From contig VMDJ01000037.1 of assembly GCA_008080925.1 (NCBI GenBank), positions 1 to 13,800 of the forward strand: a stretch of DNA of 13,800 bases. The letters are read 5' to 3'. The translations under genes were made by a program, and so were the position numbers. Below are positions 7,856-13,800 of this stretch, one piece after another; positions within the stretch are counted from its first letter, which is position 1; each line of letters opens with the position of its first letter. The stretch comes from Gammaproteobacteria bacterium (GTDB lineage Bacteria; Pseudomonadota; Gammaproteobacteria; Chromatiales; Chromatiaceae). A model generated the notes under the pieces. It was given only the letters and a program-made list of their open reading frames with translations. It was not told the DNA's origin and did no database searches.

Positions 7856-8128
7856 TTAATTTACAGCATCCTTGAATGCTTTACCAGCTTTAAATTTAGG
7901 TGACTTAGATGCTTTGATTTGAATCTCTTCGCCAGTCTTAGGATTACGGCCTTTACGTGCCGCACGCTCGCTCAATGCGAAAGTACCGAAACCGATAATT
8001 GATACAGTGTCGTTAGATTTTACTGCACCGGTGATCGCATCAATCATGCCGTCTAATGCACGACCTGCTGCTGCTTTTGAAATATCTGCTGCTTCAGCCA
8101 TTGCATCGATCAGTTCTGTTTTATTCAT
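7856..8128 (-). CDS. hupB: DNA-binding protein HU-beta
   Basis: HU is an abundant small nucleoid protein that bends and compacts DNA with little sequence preference and assists replication, recombination and repair. The 90-residue length is exactly that of E. coli HU-beta. The dimerisation half is at the N-terminus (MNKTELIDAMAEAADISK). The hallmark beta-arm GRNPKTGEEI lies at about residues 61-70, including the Pro that intercalates into DNA, and the C-terminal SKSPKFKAGKAFKDAVN is typical. The upstream GFGTF motif (about 46-50) is also conserved. The ATG at 8128 follows a GGGGAG ribosome site. It lies next to lon as in many gammaproteobacteria, and HU is a known Lon substrate in E. coli. 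Downstream tRNAs share its orientation and probably its transcript. Confidence 0.97.
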   Translation of the reverse strand: MNKTELIDAMAEAADISKAAAGRALDGMIDAITGAVKSNDTVSIIGFGTFALSERAARKGRNPKTGEEIQIKASKSPKFKAGKAFKDAVN

Positions 8129-8154
8129 TATTGGATCTCCCCTTTGGTGATAAT

Positions 8155-8176
8155 CGACCGAACTAAATCTCGATCG
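8155..8176 (-). promoter_or_regulatory. Possible leader hairpin upstream of hupB
   Basis: On the minus strand CGATCGA and TCGGTCG, separated by 8 nt, can form a 7-bp RNA stem with one G-U pair. It would lie in the hupB leader, about 10 bases before the GGGGAG ribosome site. It is not followed by a T tract, so it is not a terminator. A regulatory role is speculative. Confidence 0.25.
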
Positions 8177-8220
8177 TAAAAATATTTATTGAAACGAAAT
8201 TACCCAGCTCCAATATGCTT

Positions 8221-8251
8221 ATTTTACTCTAATAGACTGGGTGCAGGTCAA
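8221..8251 (-). promoter_or_regulatory. Possible hupB promoter
   Basis: On the minus strand a -35-like TTGACC (8251-8246) is followed after 19 bases by a -10-like TAAAAT (8226-8221). The boxes are good (5 of 6 each) but the spacer is longer than the optimal 17. It lies just past the lon terminator and about 85 bases before the predicted transcript reaches the hupB ATG. A spaced inverted repeat, ACCCAG at 8202-8207 and CTGGGT at 8237-8242, flanks the -10 box. Confidence 0.35.
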
Positions 8252-8255
8252 GCAT

Positions 8256-8295
8256 AAAAAAGCCCGAAAGCCTTTATTTATAAGGCTTTCGGGCT
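8256..8295 (-). terminator. Intrinsic terminator of lon
   Basis: On the minus strand a perfect 14-bp stem (8295-8282 with 8274-8261, core AAGCCCGAAAG on the plus strand reading into CCTT) with a 7-nt AT-only loop is followed by a run of T residues (8260-8256, extended by the stem's last T). It starts 17 bases after the lon stop codon and insulates hupB from lon transcription. Confidence 0.93.
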
Positions 8296-8312
8296 AATTC
8301 ATTAAGGCTTTT

Positions 8313-10745
8313 TTAATGTGCTCTAGTCTTACTTTTACTCGCTTTTGAGCTTTTAGAAGTTTTTGGCGCATCTTTAACCTCTTCAGCATCCACACGCGGT
8401 GTTGGCTGCATGGTTAACGCCACTTCTAACACCTCATCGATCCACTGGACCGGACGAATCTCAAGACCTTCTTTGATGTTATCTGGCATCTCAACCAAAT
8501 CACGTTCGTTATCTTTTGGAATTAAAACAGTCTTAATGCCGCCTCGAAGTGCCGCCAATAATTTCTCTTTTAACCCACCAATCGGAAGCACCTCACCGCG
8601 CAAGGTAATCTCACCTGTCATCGCGACATCTGCACGAACCGGAATGTTCGTTAACGCTGATACCAAAGCGGTACACATACCAATACCCGCACTTGGACCA
8701 TCTTTAGGTGTTGCACCTTCAGGTACGTGAATATGCACATCCAACTTTTCATAGAAGTCTTCATTCAAACCCAACGCTTGCGAGCGACTTCTAACAACGG
8801 TCATTGCCGCCTGGATGGATTCTTTCATCACATCGCCCAACTGGCCAGTATGGGTTAAACGACCTTTACCTGGGGCTAAGCCTGTTTCGATACGTAGCAA
8901 CTCACCACCTACCTCAGTCCATGCCAAACCAGTTACCTGGCCAATCTGATCTTCCTCATCTGCTAAGCCATAACGGAAACGCTTAACGCCCAAGTATTCC
9001 TCAAGCTCTTTAGCTGAGACTTTAATTTTTGGCTTCTTCTTGGCCGTGCTCATCAAGATATTCTTGACTACCTTCCGGCAAATCTTCGATACATCACGCT
9101 CTAAGCCACGCACACCCGCCTCGCGAGTATAAAAACGCACAATGTCTCGTAATGCATCTTCAGTGATTGTCAGCTCACCATCCTGCAAACCGTTATTTTC
9201 AATCTGCTTAGGCACTAAGTAGTTTTGAGCAATACTTACCTTCTCATCTTCTGTGTAGCCCGACAGACGAATCACTTCCATACGATCCAATAAAGGGCCC
9301 GGAATATTCATACTGTTCGAGGTCGCCACAAACATGATGTCGGACAAATCAAAATCCACTTCAAGATAATGATCTTGGAAGGTGTGATTTTGCTCAGGGT
9401 CGAGAACCTCAAGTAACGCAGATGCTGGATCACCGCGGAAGTCCATTGCCATTTTGTCTATCTCATCAAGCAAGAACAATGGATTACGTGTACCAACCTT
9501 AGTCAGGCTCTGCACAATCTTGCCTGGCATCGCGCCAATGTAAGTTTTACGGTGACCACGAATTTCAGCTTCATCACGCACGCCACCAAGCGCCATGCGA
9601 ACAAACTTGCGGTTAGTCGCCTTAGCAATTGACTGACCCAATGAAGTTTTACCCACACCAGGAGGACCTACCAAACACAAGATTGGACCTTTCAACTTAC
9701 GAACACGTTGTTGAACCGCCAAATATTCCAAGATGCGTTCTTTAACTTTTTCTAAACCAAAGTGATCCGCATCTAAAACTTCCTCTGCTTTAGGAATGTC
9801 ATTACGAACTTTAGTTTTCTTTTTCCAAGGCACTCCAACTAATGCATCTATGTAGTTACGCACCACCGTCGCTTCAGCAGACATTGGTGACATCAACTTG
9901 AGCTTATTCAACTCAGCAGTTGCTTTGGTCTTTGCCTCTTTAGACATGCCCGCCTTTTCAATCTTGGCGGTCAGTTCTTCAATTTCGTTTGGCGCGTCTT
10001 CCAGCTCACCCAACTCTTTCTGGATAGCCTTCATTTGCTCATTGAGGTAATACTCGCGTTGGTTCTTTTCCATCTGACGCTTTACGCGGCCACGAATACG
10101 CTTCTCCATTTGCAAAATATCGTTCTCGCCTTCCATTAAGCTCATAAGGTGCTCAAGACGCTCACGAACATTGATCATTTCAAGCACGTGCTGCTTTTCT
10201 TCAAGCTTTAGGGCCATGTGAGCGGCCATGGTGTCAGCTAAACGTGAGCCTTCATCGATACTAGCTAGTGAGGTCAAAACCTCAGGTGGCACTTTCTTGT
10301 TTAGCTTTACATACTGATCAAAAAGATCGGTCGCCGAGCGCATCAAGATTTCCATCTCGCGTTCTGGAAGCTCTTCATTTTCATCTTGCGCTTCGATCTC
10401 AGCAGTGAAGAACTCTTCACCATCAAGAAACTTTTTCAAACGCGCACGCTTAGAGCCTTCGACCAACACCTTCACCGTGCCGTCAGGCAGCTTAAGTAAT
10501 TGAAGAATGCTCGCCAAAGTACCTACTTCATAAAGGTCTTTCTCAGCTGGCTCATCGATATCAGCACTACGCTGTGCCGAAAGAAGAATCTGTTTGTTAT
10601 CAGCCATTGCAGCATCGAGCGCTTTAATCGACTTATCTCGACCGACAAAAAGCGGAATGACCATGTAGGGATAAACAACCACATCACGCAGCGGCAACAC
10701 AGGTACAACTAAAGGTTGGGTATCTGGATTCACTTCTTGTCCCAT
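8313..10745 (-). CDS. lon: ATP-dependent endopeptidase La (Lon)
   Basis: Hexameric cytoplasmic AAA+ serine protease that degrades misfolded proteins and specific regulators. At 810 residues it is slightly longer than E. coli Lon (784). The N-terminal substrate-binding domain is at about 10-205 (VVPVLPLRDVVVYPYM), followed by a coiled helical region. The AAA+ domain has Walker A GPPGVGKTS with Lys366 and Walker B LFLLDEIDK with Asp427-Glu428. The protease domain carries the catalytic dyad Ser685 (KDGPSAGIG) and Lys728 (GGLKEK), matching E. coli Ser679/Lys722. After the protease domain lies a tail of about 25 residues rich in Lys and Ser (KTSKSSKASKSK), not present in E. coli. The ATG at 10745 follows AGGAG at 6 bases. 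A sigma-32-like promoter upstream suggests heat induction, and an own terminator follows. Confidence 0.98.
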   Translation of the reverse strand: MGQEVNPDTQPLVVPVLPLRDVVVYPYMVIPLFVGRDKSIKALDAAMADNKQILLSAQRSADIDEPAEKDLYEVGTLASILQLLKLPDGTVKVLVEGSKRARLKKFLDGEEFFTAEIEAQDENEELPEREMEILMRSATDLFDQYVKLNKKVPPEVLTSLASIDEGSRLADTMAAHMALKLEEKQHVLEMINVRERLEHLMSLMEGENDILQMEKRIRGRVKRQMEKNQREYYLNEQMKAIQKELGELEDAPNEIEELTAKIEKAGMSKEAKTKATAELNKLKLMSPMSAEATVVRNYIDALVGVPWKKKTKVRNDIPKAEEVLDADHFGLEKVKERILEYLAVQQRVRKLKGPILCLVGPPGVGKTSLGQSIAKATNRKFVRMALGGVRDEAEIRGHRKTYIGAMPGKIVQSLTKVGTRNPLFLLDEIDKMAMDFRGDPASALLEVLDPEQNHTFQDHYLEVDFDLSDIMFVATSNSMNIPGPLLDRMEVIRLSGYTEDEKVSIAQNYLVPKQIENNGLQDGELTITEDALRDIVRFYTREAGVRGLERDVSKICRKVVKNILMSTAKKKPKIKVSAKELEEYLGVKRFRYGLADEEDQIGQVTGLAWTEVGGELLRIETGLAPGKGRLTHTGQLGDVMKESIQAAMTVVRSRSQALGLNEDFYEKLDVHIHVPEGATPKDGPSAGIGMCTALVSALTNIPVRADVAMTGEITLRGEVLPIGGLKEKLLAALRGGIKTVLIPKDNERDLVEMPDNIKEGLEIRPVQWIDEVLEVALTMQPTPRVDAEEVKDAPKTSKSSKASKSKTRAH

Positions 10746-10792
10746 CGGGATCTCCTAAATATTGTTGCCACTGTTTGAATGGCTTTTTAATC

Positions 10793-10822
10793 ATCTTGGG
10801 GCAGAAATCGATTTTTTCAACC
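10793..10822 (-). promoter_or_regulatory. Putative sigma-32 (heat-shock) promoter of lon
   Basis: On the minus strand GGTTGAAA (10822-10815) resembles the sigma-32 -35 element (CTTGAAA), and after a 13-base spacer CCCCAAGAT (10801-10793) resembles the -10 element (CCCCAT-x-T). The spacing fits E. coli heat-shock promoters. The site lies about 50 bases upstream of the lon ATG and directly after the clpX terminator, and E. coli lon is also sigma-32 dependent. No good sigma-70 pair is visible here. Confidence 0.6.
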
Positions 10823-10828
10823 CCAAGA
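10794..10828. repeat. Inverted repeat overlapping the lon promoter
   Basis: The 8-base arms TCTTGGGG (10794-10801) and CCCCAAGA (10821-10828) are perfectly complementary, separated by 19 bases. One arm covers the CCCC part of the presumed sigma-32 -10 box; the other abuts the -35 box. No T tract follows, so it is not a standard terminator. It could be an operator, a cruciform-forming element, or part of the clpX 3' end. Confidence 0.6.
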
Positions 10829-10830
10829 CG

Positions 10831-10854
10831 AAAAATGCCCGGTCAGGCCGGGCA
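10831..10854 (-). terminator. Intrinsic terminator of clpX
   Basis: On the minus strand a 7-bp GC-rich stem TGCCCGG/CCGGGCA with a 5-nt loop (CCTGA) is followed by five T residues (10835-10831). It begins 6 bases after the clpX stop, closing the clp transcript before the lon promoter. Confidence 0.9.
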
Positions 10855-10860
10855 CTTGGA

Positions 10861-12138
10861 TTAATTTTCAGACGCTGCTTTCGGGCGTTCTGCATTCTCG
10901 TAAATGACCAATGGGTCTGATTCTCCACGGATCACACTGCCATCAACCACGACCTTACTGACGTTATCCTGAGATGGTAAGTCATACATGGTGTCTAACA
11001 AGGTTTGTTCTAGAATTGTGCGTAATCCACGAGCACCAGTTTTACGGGCGATCGCTTTTTTAGCCACTTCAGATAGCGCGTCTTCACGAATATCAAGACC
11101 TGCATCTTCCATTTCAAACAAGCGCTGGTATTGCTTAACCAAAGCATTCTTTGGCTCAGTCAAAATACGAATCAACGCCTCTTCGTCAAGTTCTTCAAGC
11201 GTTGCCACGACAGGCAAACGACCAACAAACTCAGGAATCAAGCCATAGGAGATTAAATCCTCAGCTTCAAGGTCCAAGAAAATCTGACCCACATTGCGCA
11301 TGTCATCTTTGCTTTTGACTTCAGCGCCAAAACCAATGCCGCCTTTTTCTGAACGGTTACGGATAACTTTATCTAAGCCAGCGAATGCGCCGCCGACGAT
11401 GAACAAGATATTAGAGGTGTCGACCTGTAAGAATTCCTGCTGTGGATGCTTACGACCACCTTGAGGTGGCACAGAAGCGATCGTGCCTTCAATAAGCTTT
11501 AGCAAGGCCTGTTGTACACCCTCGCCTGAAACGTCGCGAGTGATTGAAGGGTTATCCGACTTGCGAGAAATCTTGTCGATCTCATCGATATACACAATGC
11601 CTGTCTGGGCTTTCTCTACATCGTAATCACACTTCTGCAAAAGCTTCTGAATGATGTTCTCAACGTCTTCACCTACATAGCCTGCTTCGGTCAATGTAGT
11701 TGCATCTGCAATGGTGAATGGAACGTTCAAAAGACGCGCCAGCGTCTCAGCCAATAAGGTCTTACCCGAACCTGTGGGGCCGATTAGCAAAATATTACTT
11801 TTCGAAATCTCGACTTCGTCTTTTCCTTTAGACGCACGCAGACGTTTGTAATGGTTATATACCGCAACAGAAAGAACGCGCTTTGCACGAGCCTGACCGA
11901 TAACGTATTCATCAAGGGCTGCATTTAGCTCATGTGGCTTTGGCAATGCATCGCCATCATCTGAGCTGCTCTCTTGCATCTCTTCACGAATAATGTCGTT
12001 ACATAGCTCTACGCATTCATCACAGATAAAAACTGAAGGGCCTGCAATCAGCTTACGAACTTCATGCTGGCTTTTGCCGCAAAATGAGCAGTACAGCAAT
12101 TTGCCGTCATCGTTTTTATCGTCTTTCTTATCACTCAT
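10861..12138 (-). CDS. clpX: ATP-dependent Clp protease ATP-binding subunit ClpX
   Basis: Hexameric AAA+ unfoldase that recognises tagged substrates such as SsrA-tagged chains and feeds them into ClpP. The 425 residues match the usual length (E. coli 424). The N-terminal zinc-binding domain has Cys17, Cys20, Cys39 and Cys42. Walker A is GPTGSGKT (Lys126), the pore-1 loop GYVGEDV at 153-159, Walker B IVYIDEIDK (Asp185-Glu186), the RKH loop in GGRKHPQQ, and the IGF tripeptide that docks ClpP in GGIGFGAEV. Sensor-2 GARGLR is near the C-terminus. The ATG at 12138 follows AGAGG at 8 bases. It lies 144 nt downstream of clpP, with a possible own promoter in that gap and no convincing terminator, so it may be expressed both with clpP and alone. 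It ends at the 10831-10854 terminator. Confidence 0.98.
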   Translation of the reverse strand: MSDKKDDKNDDGKLLYCSFCGKSQHEVRKLIAGPSVFICDECVELCNDIIREEMQESSSDDGDALPKPHELNAALDEYVIGQARAKRVLSVAVYNHYKRLRASKGKDEVEISKSNILLIGPTGSGKTLLAETLARLLNVPFTIADATTLTEAGYVGEDVENIIQKLLQKCDYDVEKAQTGIVYIDEIDKISRKSDNPSITRDVSGEGVQQALLKLIEGTIASVPPQGGRKHPQQEFLQVDTSNILFIVGGAFAGLDKVIRNRSEKGGIGFGAEVKSKDDMRNVGQIFLDLEAEDLISYGLIPEFVGRLPVVATLEELDEEALIRILTEPKNALVKQYQRLFEMEDAGLDIREDALSEVAKKAIARKTGARGLRTILEQTLLDTMYDLPSQDNVSKVVVDGSVIRGESDPLVIYENAERPKAASEN

Positions 12139-12203
12139 ACATGAAACCTCTAAAGGGGCGATATGCCTAGATCTATCGACCTAAAACAAAATGCCTAAAC
12201 TGC

Positions 12204-12231
12204 ATAATACCCTTAGATTAGGTAGGAACAA
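12204..12231 (-). promoter_or_regulatory. Possible internal promoter of clpX
   Basis: On the minus strand a TTGTTC (12231-12226) is followed after 16 bases by TATTAT (12209-12204), which matches the -10 consensus at 5 of 6 positions. The -35 match is weak. It lies in the clpP-clpX gap about 65 bases before the clpX ATG and would allow clpX expression separate from clpP. Confidence 0.4.
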
Positions 12232-12282
12232 GTCACGAAAACCTGCGGTATTACCCATAAAATTGGGCAACGCGCTCAAAAA

Positions 12283-12903
12283 TTAGCTGTTTTCTTTATT
12301 ACGCTTTCCAACAACTTCGTCGATGAGGCCGTAAGTCACTGAATCTTGGGCACTCATGAAGTTGTCGCGATCGGTATCGTGCTTAATCTTTTCGAGATCT
12401 TGTCCTGAATGATCCGCCAAAATTTTGTTCAATTTTTCACGAATTAAAAGGATTTCTTTGGCGTGAATCTCAAAATCACTCGCTTGACCCTGAAAACCAC
12501 CCAATGGCTGGTGGATCATCACACGAGAATTTGGCAATGCAAAACGCTTACCCTTTTCACCCGCTGCCAACAAAACTGCACCCATACTCGCCGCTTGACC
12601 GATACACATAGTGCTCACATTTGGCTTAATAAATTGCATGGTGTCGTAGATCGCCAAACCAGCGGTTACAGAACCACCTGGTGAGTTGATATACAAATGA
12701 ATATCTTTATCAGGATTCTCAGATTCCAAGAACAACAGCTGAGCAACAATTAAGTTGGCCATGTGGTCTTCGACTTGACCGACACAAAAGATAACGCGTT
12801 CTTTTAAAAGGCGTGAATAAATGTCATAAGAACGCTCGCCACGTGACGATTGTTCGATGACCATTGGGATCAATCCCAAATTTTGCGTATCCAGTGCTGA
12901 CAT
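12283..12903 (-). CDS. clpP: ATP-dependent Clp protease proteolytic subunit ClpP
   Basis: Serine protease that forms a double-heptamer chamber and degrades proteins unfolded by ClpX (or ClpA). From ATG 12903 it has 206 residues (E. coli 207). The catalytic triad is Ser106 in GQAASMGA, His131 in MIHQPLGG and Asp180 in DTDRDNF. The GERSYDIYSRLLKERVIF segment that forms the axial and hydrophobic-pocket region is conserved. The start at 12903 is preferred because AAAGAGAGAG ends 5 bases before it; an in-frame GTG at 12909 would add two residues but sits on top of that ribosome site. The E. coli APHM cleavage site at the propeptide is not recognisable, so N-terminal processing may differ. It lies 57 nt downstream of tig with no terminator, suggesting a tig-clpP transcript that may run on into clpX. 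Confidence 0.97.
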   Translation of the reverse strand: MSALDTQNLGLIPMVIEQSSRGERSYDIYSRLLKERVIFCVGQVEDHMANLIVAQLLFLESENPDKDIHLYINSPGGSVTAGLAIYDTMQFIKPNVSTMCIGQAASMGAVLLAAGEKGKRFALPNSRVMIHQPLGGFQGQASDFEIHAKEILLIREKLNKILADHSGQDLEKIKHDTDRDNFMSAQDSVTYGLIDEVVGKRNKENS

Positions 12904-12960
12904 AGCCACTCTCTCTTTATTTTTAGAAGTTATCTGAAATCGGCAGTGCTCTGAAAGAAC

Positions 12961-13800
12961 TTACTGGCCCGGGTTCATTACTTCTGAGAAAGTACGCGAT
13001 TCTTCAGCAACATCCAACTGAGAAACCACCCAATCGTTAACCTTATTTTCCAAAACAAGGTTCTCAAGCATTGAGCGCTGCTGCTCATTATTCATATAGA
13101 AATCGATGACTTCCTGAGGGTCCTCATAAGAACCCGACATCTTGGTGATAGTGTCTCGCACTTCATCTTCAGTCGCTTTCAACTCTTGACCATCGATAAT
13201 CTCAGCTACTAAAAGGCCTAAATGAACGCGTGTCTTTGCTTGTTCTTCGAAGATTGAAGCCGGCAAATCAACCGATACCTGCTGACCACGCTGTGCCATC
13301 TCTTGTACAGCTTGTTGCTTCATGCGCTCAGCTTCTTGTGTAACCATCGATTTAGGGATGTCTAACTCATTTGACTCACGAAGAATCTTCATAGATTCGT
13401 CTTTCAGCATGCCCTGTAATTTTTGCTCAAGTTCAGCCTTCATGTTTGAAGAGACCTCTGCACGCAATGCAGCTTCAGTACCTTCTTTAACACCGAACTC
13501 TTTACAGAACTCTTCATCAATCTCAGGAAGTTTTGGCTCAGCTACTTTAGAAACCTTCACTTCAAAAGTTGCCGGCTTACCCGCCAAGTTTTCCGCGCGA
13601 TAATCCTCTGGGAAATTCACTTCGAAAGAACGCTCATCGCCAGCACTTGCACCCAGCAAAGCGGCTTCGAAACCTTCGATCATTGAACCTGAACCCAATA
13701 CAAGAGGAACGTTCTCTGCTGAACCACCATCAAATGCTTCACCATCAATAAAACCTTTGAAGTCGATATGCACTTGATCGCCATCTTGAGCTGCGCGCTC
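12961..13800 (-). CDS. tig: Trigger factor (5' part cut by window edge)
   Basis: Ribosome-associated chaperone and peptidyl-prolyl isomerase that meets nascent chains at the exit tunnel. The reading frame is open to the right edge, beginning ERAAQDGDQ, so the GTG near 13773 is an internal Val codon and not a start. The 279 visible residues cover the end of the protein; about 155 residues with the ribosome-binding domain are missing. The visible part begins at the FKBP-type isomerase domain (HIDFKGFIDGEAFDGG, GFEAALLGASAGD, FPEDYRAENLAGK) and continues with the helical C-terminal chaperone domain (LPEIDEEFCKEFGV, SYEDPQEVIDFY). It ends FSEVMNPGQ, as E. coli ends FNELMNQQA. It is the first gene of the tig-clpP-clpX order common in gammaproteobacteria. 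Confidence 0.97.
   Translation of the reverse strand, partial: ERAAQDGDQVHIDFKGFIDGEAFDGGSAENVPLVLGSGSMIEGFEAALLGASAGDERSFEVNFPEDYRAENLAGKPATFEVKVSKVAEPKLPEIDEEFCKEFGVKEGTEAALRAEVSSNMKAELEQKLQGMLKDESMKILRESNELDIPKSMVTQEAERMKQQAVQEMAQRGQQVSVDLPASIFEEQAKTRVHLGLLVAEIIDGQELKATEDEVRDTITKMSGSYEDPQEVIDFYMNNEQQRSMLENLVLENKVNDWVVSQLDVAEESRTFSEVMNPGQ

Noticed and set aside
7620..7859. A 79-codon plus-strand open frame with WTGLEPATPGV and WVLQGSNLRPSPCKG-like peptides.
   Set aside because: It is the antisense of tRNA-Asp and tRNA-Val. These peptide strings are well-known artefacts of translating tRNA genes on the wrong strand.
10500..10712. Open frames on both strands over the lon 5' region.
   Set aside because: Shadows of lon, which is certain by its motifs.
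12246..12280. Weak hairpin (TTGCCCA/TGGGTAA with one G-U pair) just after clpP as a terminator.
   Set aside because: The stem is short and no T tract follows, so it is unlikely to stop transcription into clpX.
1..13800. CRISPR arrays, insertion sequences, toxin-antitoxin pairs or defence genes.
   Set aside because: No direct-repeat arrays, transposase motifs or unexplained open frames on either strand; the whole window is accounted for by core genes and short control regions.

Overview
The window is a conserved chromosomal block from a gammaproteobacterium. Protein sequences resemble those of Pseudomonadales/Oceanospirillales-type bacteria, and base composition looks mid-40s % GC by eye, so a marine Oceanospirillales-like organism is a reasonable guess. 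No genus can be assigned from the sequence alone. The gene order (tig, clpP, clpX, lon, hupB, tRNAs, ppiD, fabI, peptide ABC transporter) agrees with my recollection of the equivalent region in Pseudomonas. No mobile element, CRISPR array or sign of recent transfer is visible. Almost every base is coding or an identifiable short intergenic element. The longest gene-free gap is about 185 bases (8129-8312), and it holds the lon terminator and the hupB leader.

Layout, right to left because nearly everything is on the minus strand. The 3' part of tig (trigger factor, cut by the right edge) is followed by clpP and clpX (ATP-dependent Clp protease), with no terminator between tig and clpP. clpX ends at a clear intrinsic terminator. 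lon has its own leader with a good sigma-32-like heat-shock promoter and its own terminator. hupB (HU-beta) follows, and 16 nt after it lie tRNA-Val(TAC) and tRNA-Asp(GTC), then a strong terminator. ppiD, a membrane-anchored periplasmic folding factor, is followed after 8 nt by a small stand-alone histidine phosphotransfer (Hpt) gene. That unit converges on fabI, the only plus-strand gene, with a shared bidirectional terminator. Divergent from fabI is a tightly overlapping operon for an oligopeptide/dipeptide-type ABC importer: binding protein, DppB-type permease, and an N-terminally extended DppC-type permease cut by the left edge.

Functionally the right two thirds is a protein quality-control island: ribosome-associated folding (trigger factor), cytoplasmic proteolysis (ClpXP, Lon), the nucleoid protein HU, which is an established Lon substrate in E. 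coli, and periplasmic folding (PpiD). The left third is lipid synthesis (FabI) and peptide uptake.

I did not find a clearly undescribed system. The points most worth a second look are: the transporter's binding protein, which appears anchored at both ends (lipobox with Asp at +2 plus a C-terminal transmembrane helix); the about 145-residue N-terminal extension of its DppC-type permease; the orphan Hpt protein coupled to ppiD; a PpiD parvulin domain that keeps the histidines lost in E. coli PpiD; and an inverted repeat that overlaps the presumed lon heat-shock promoter.
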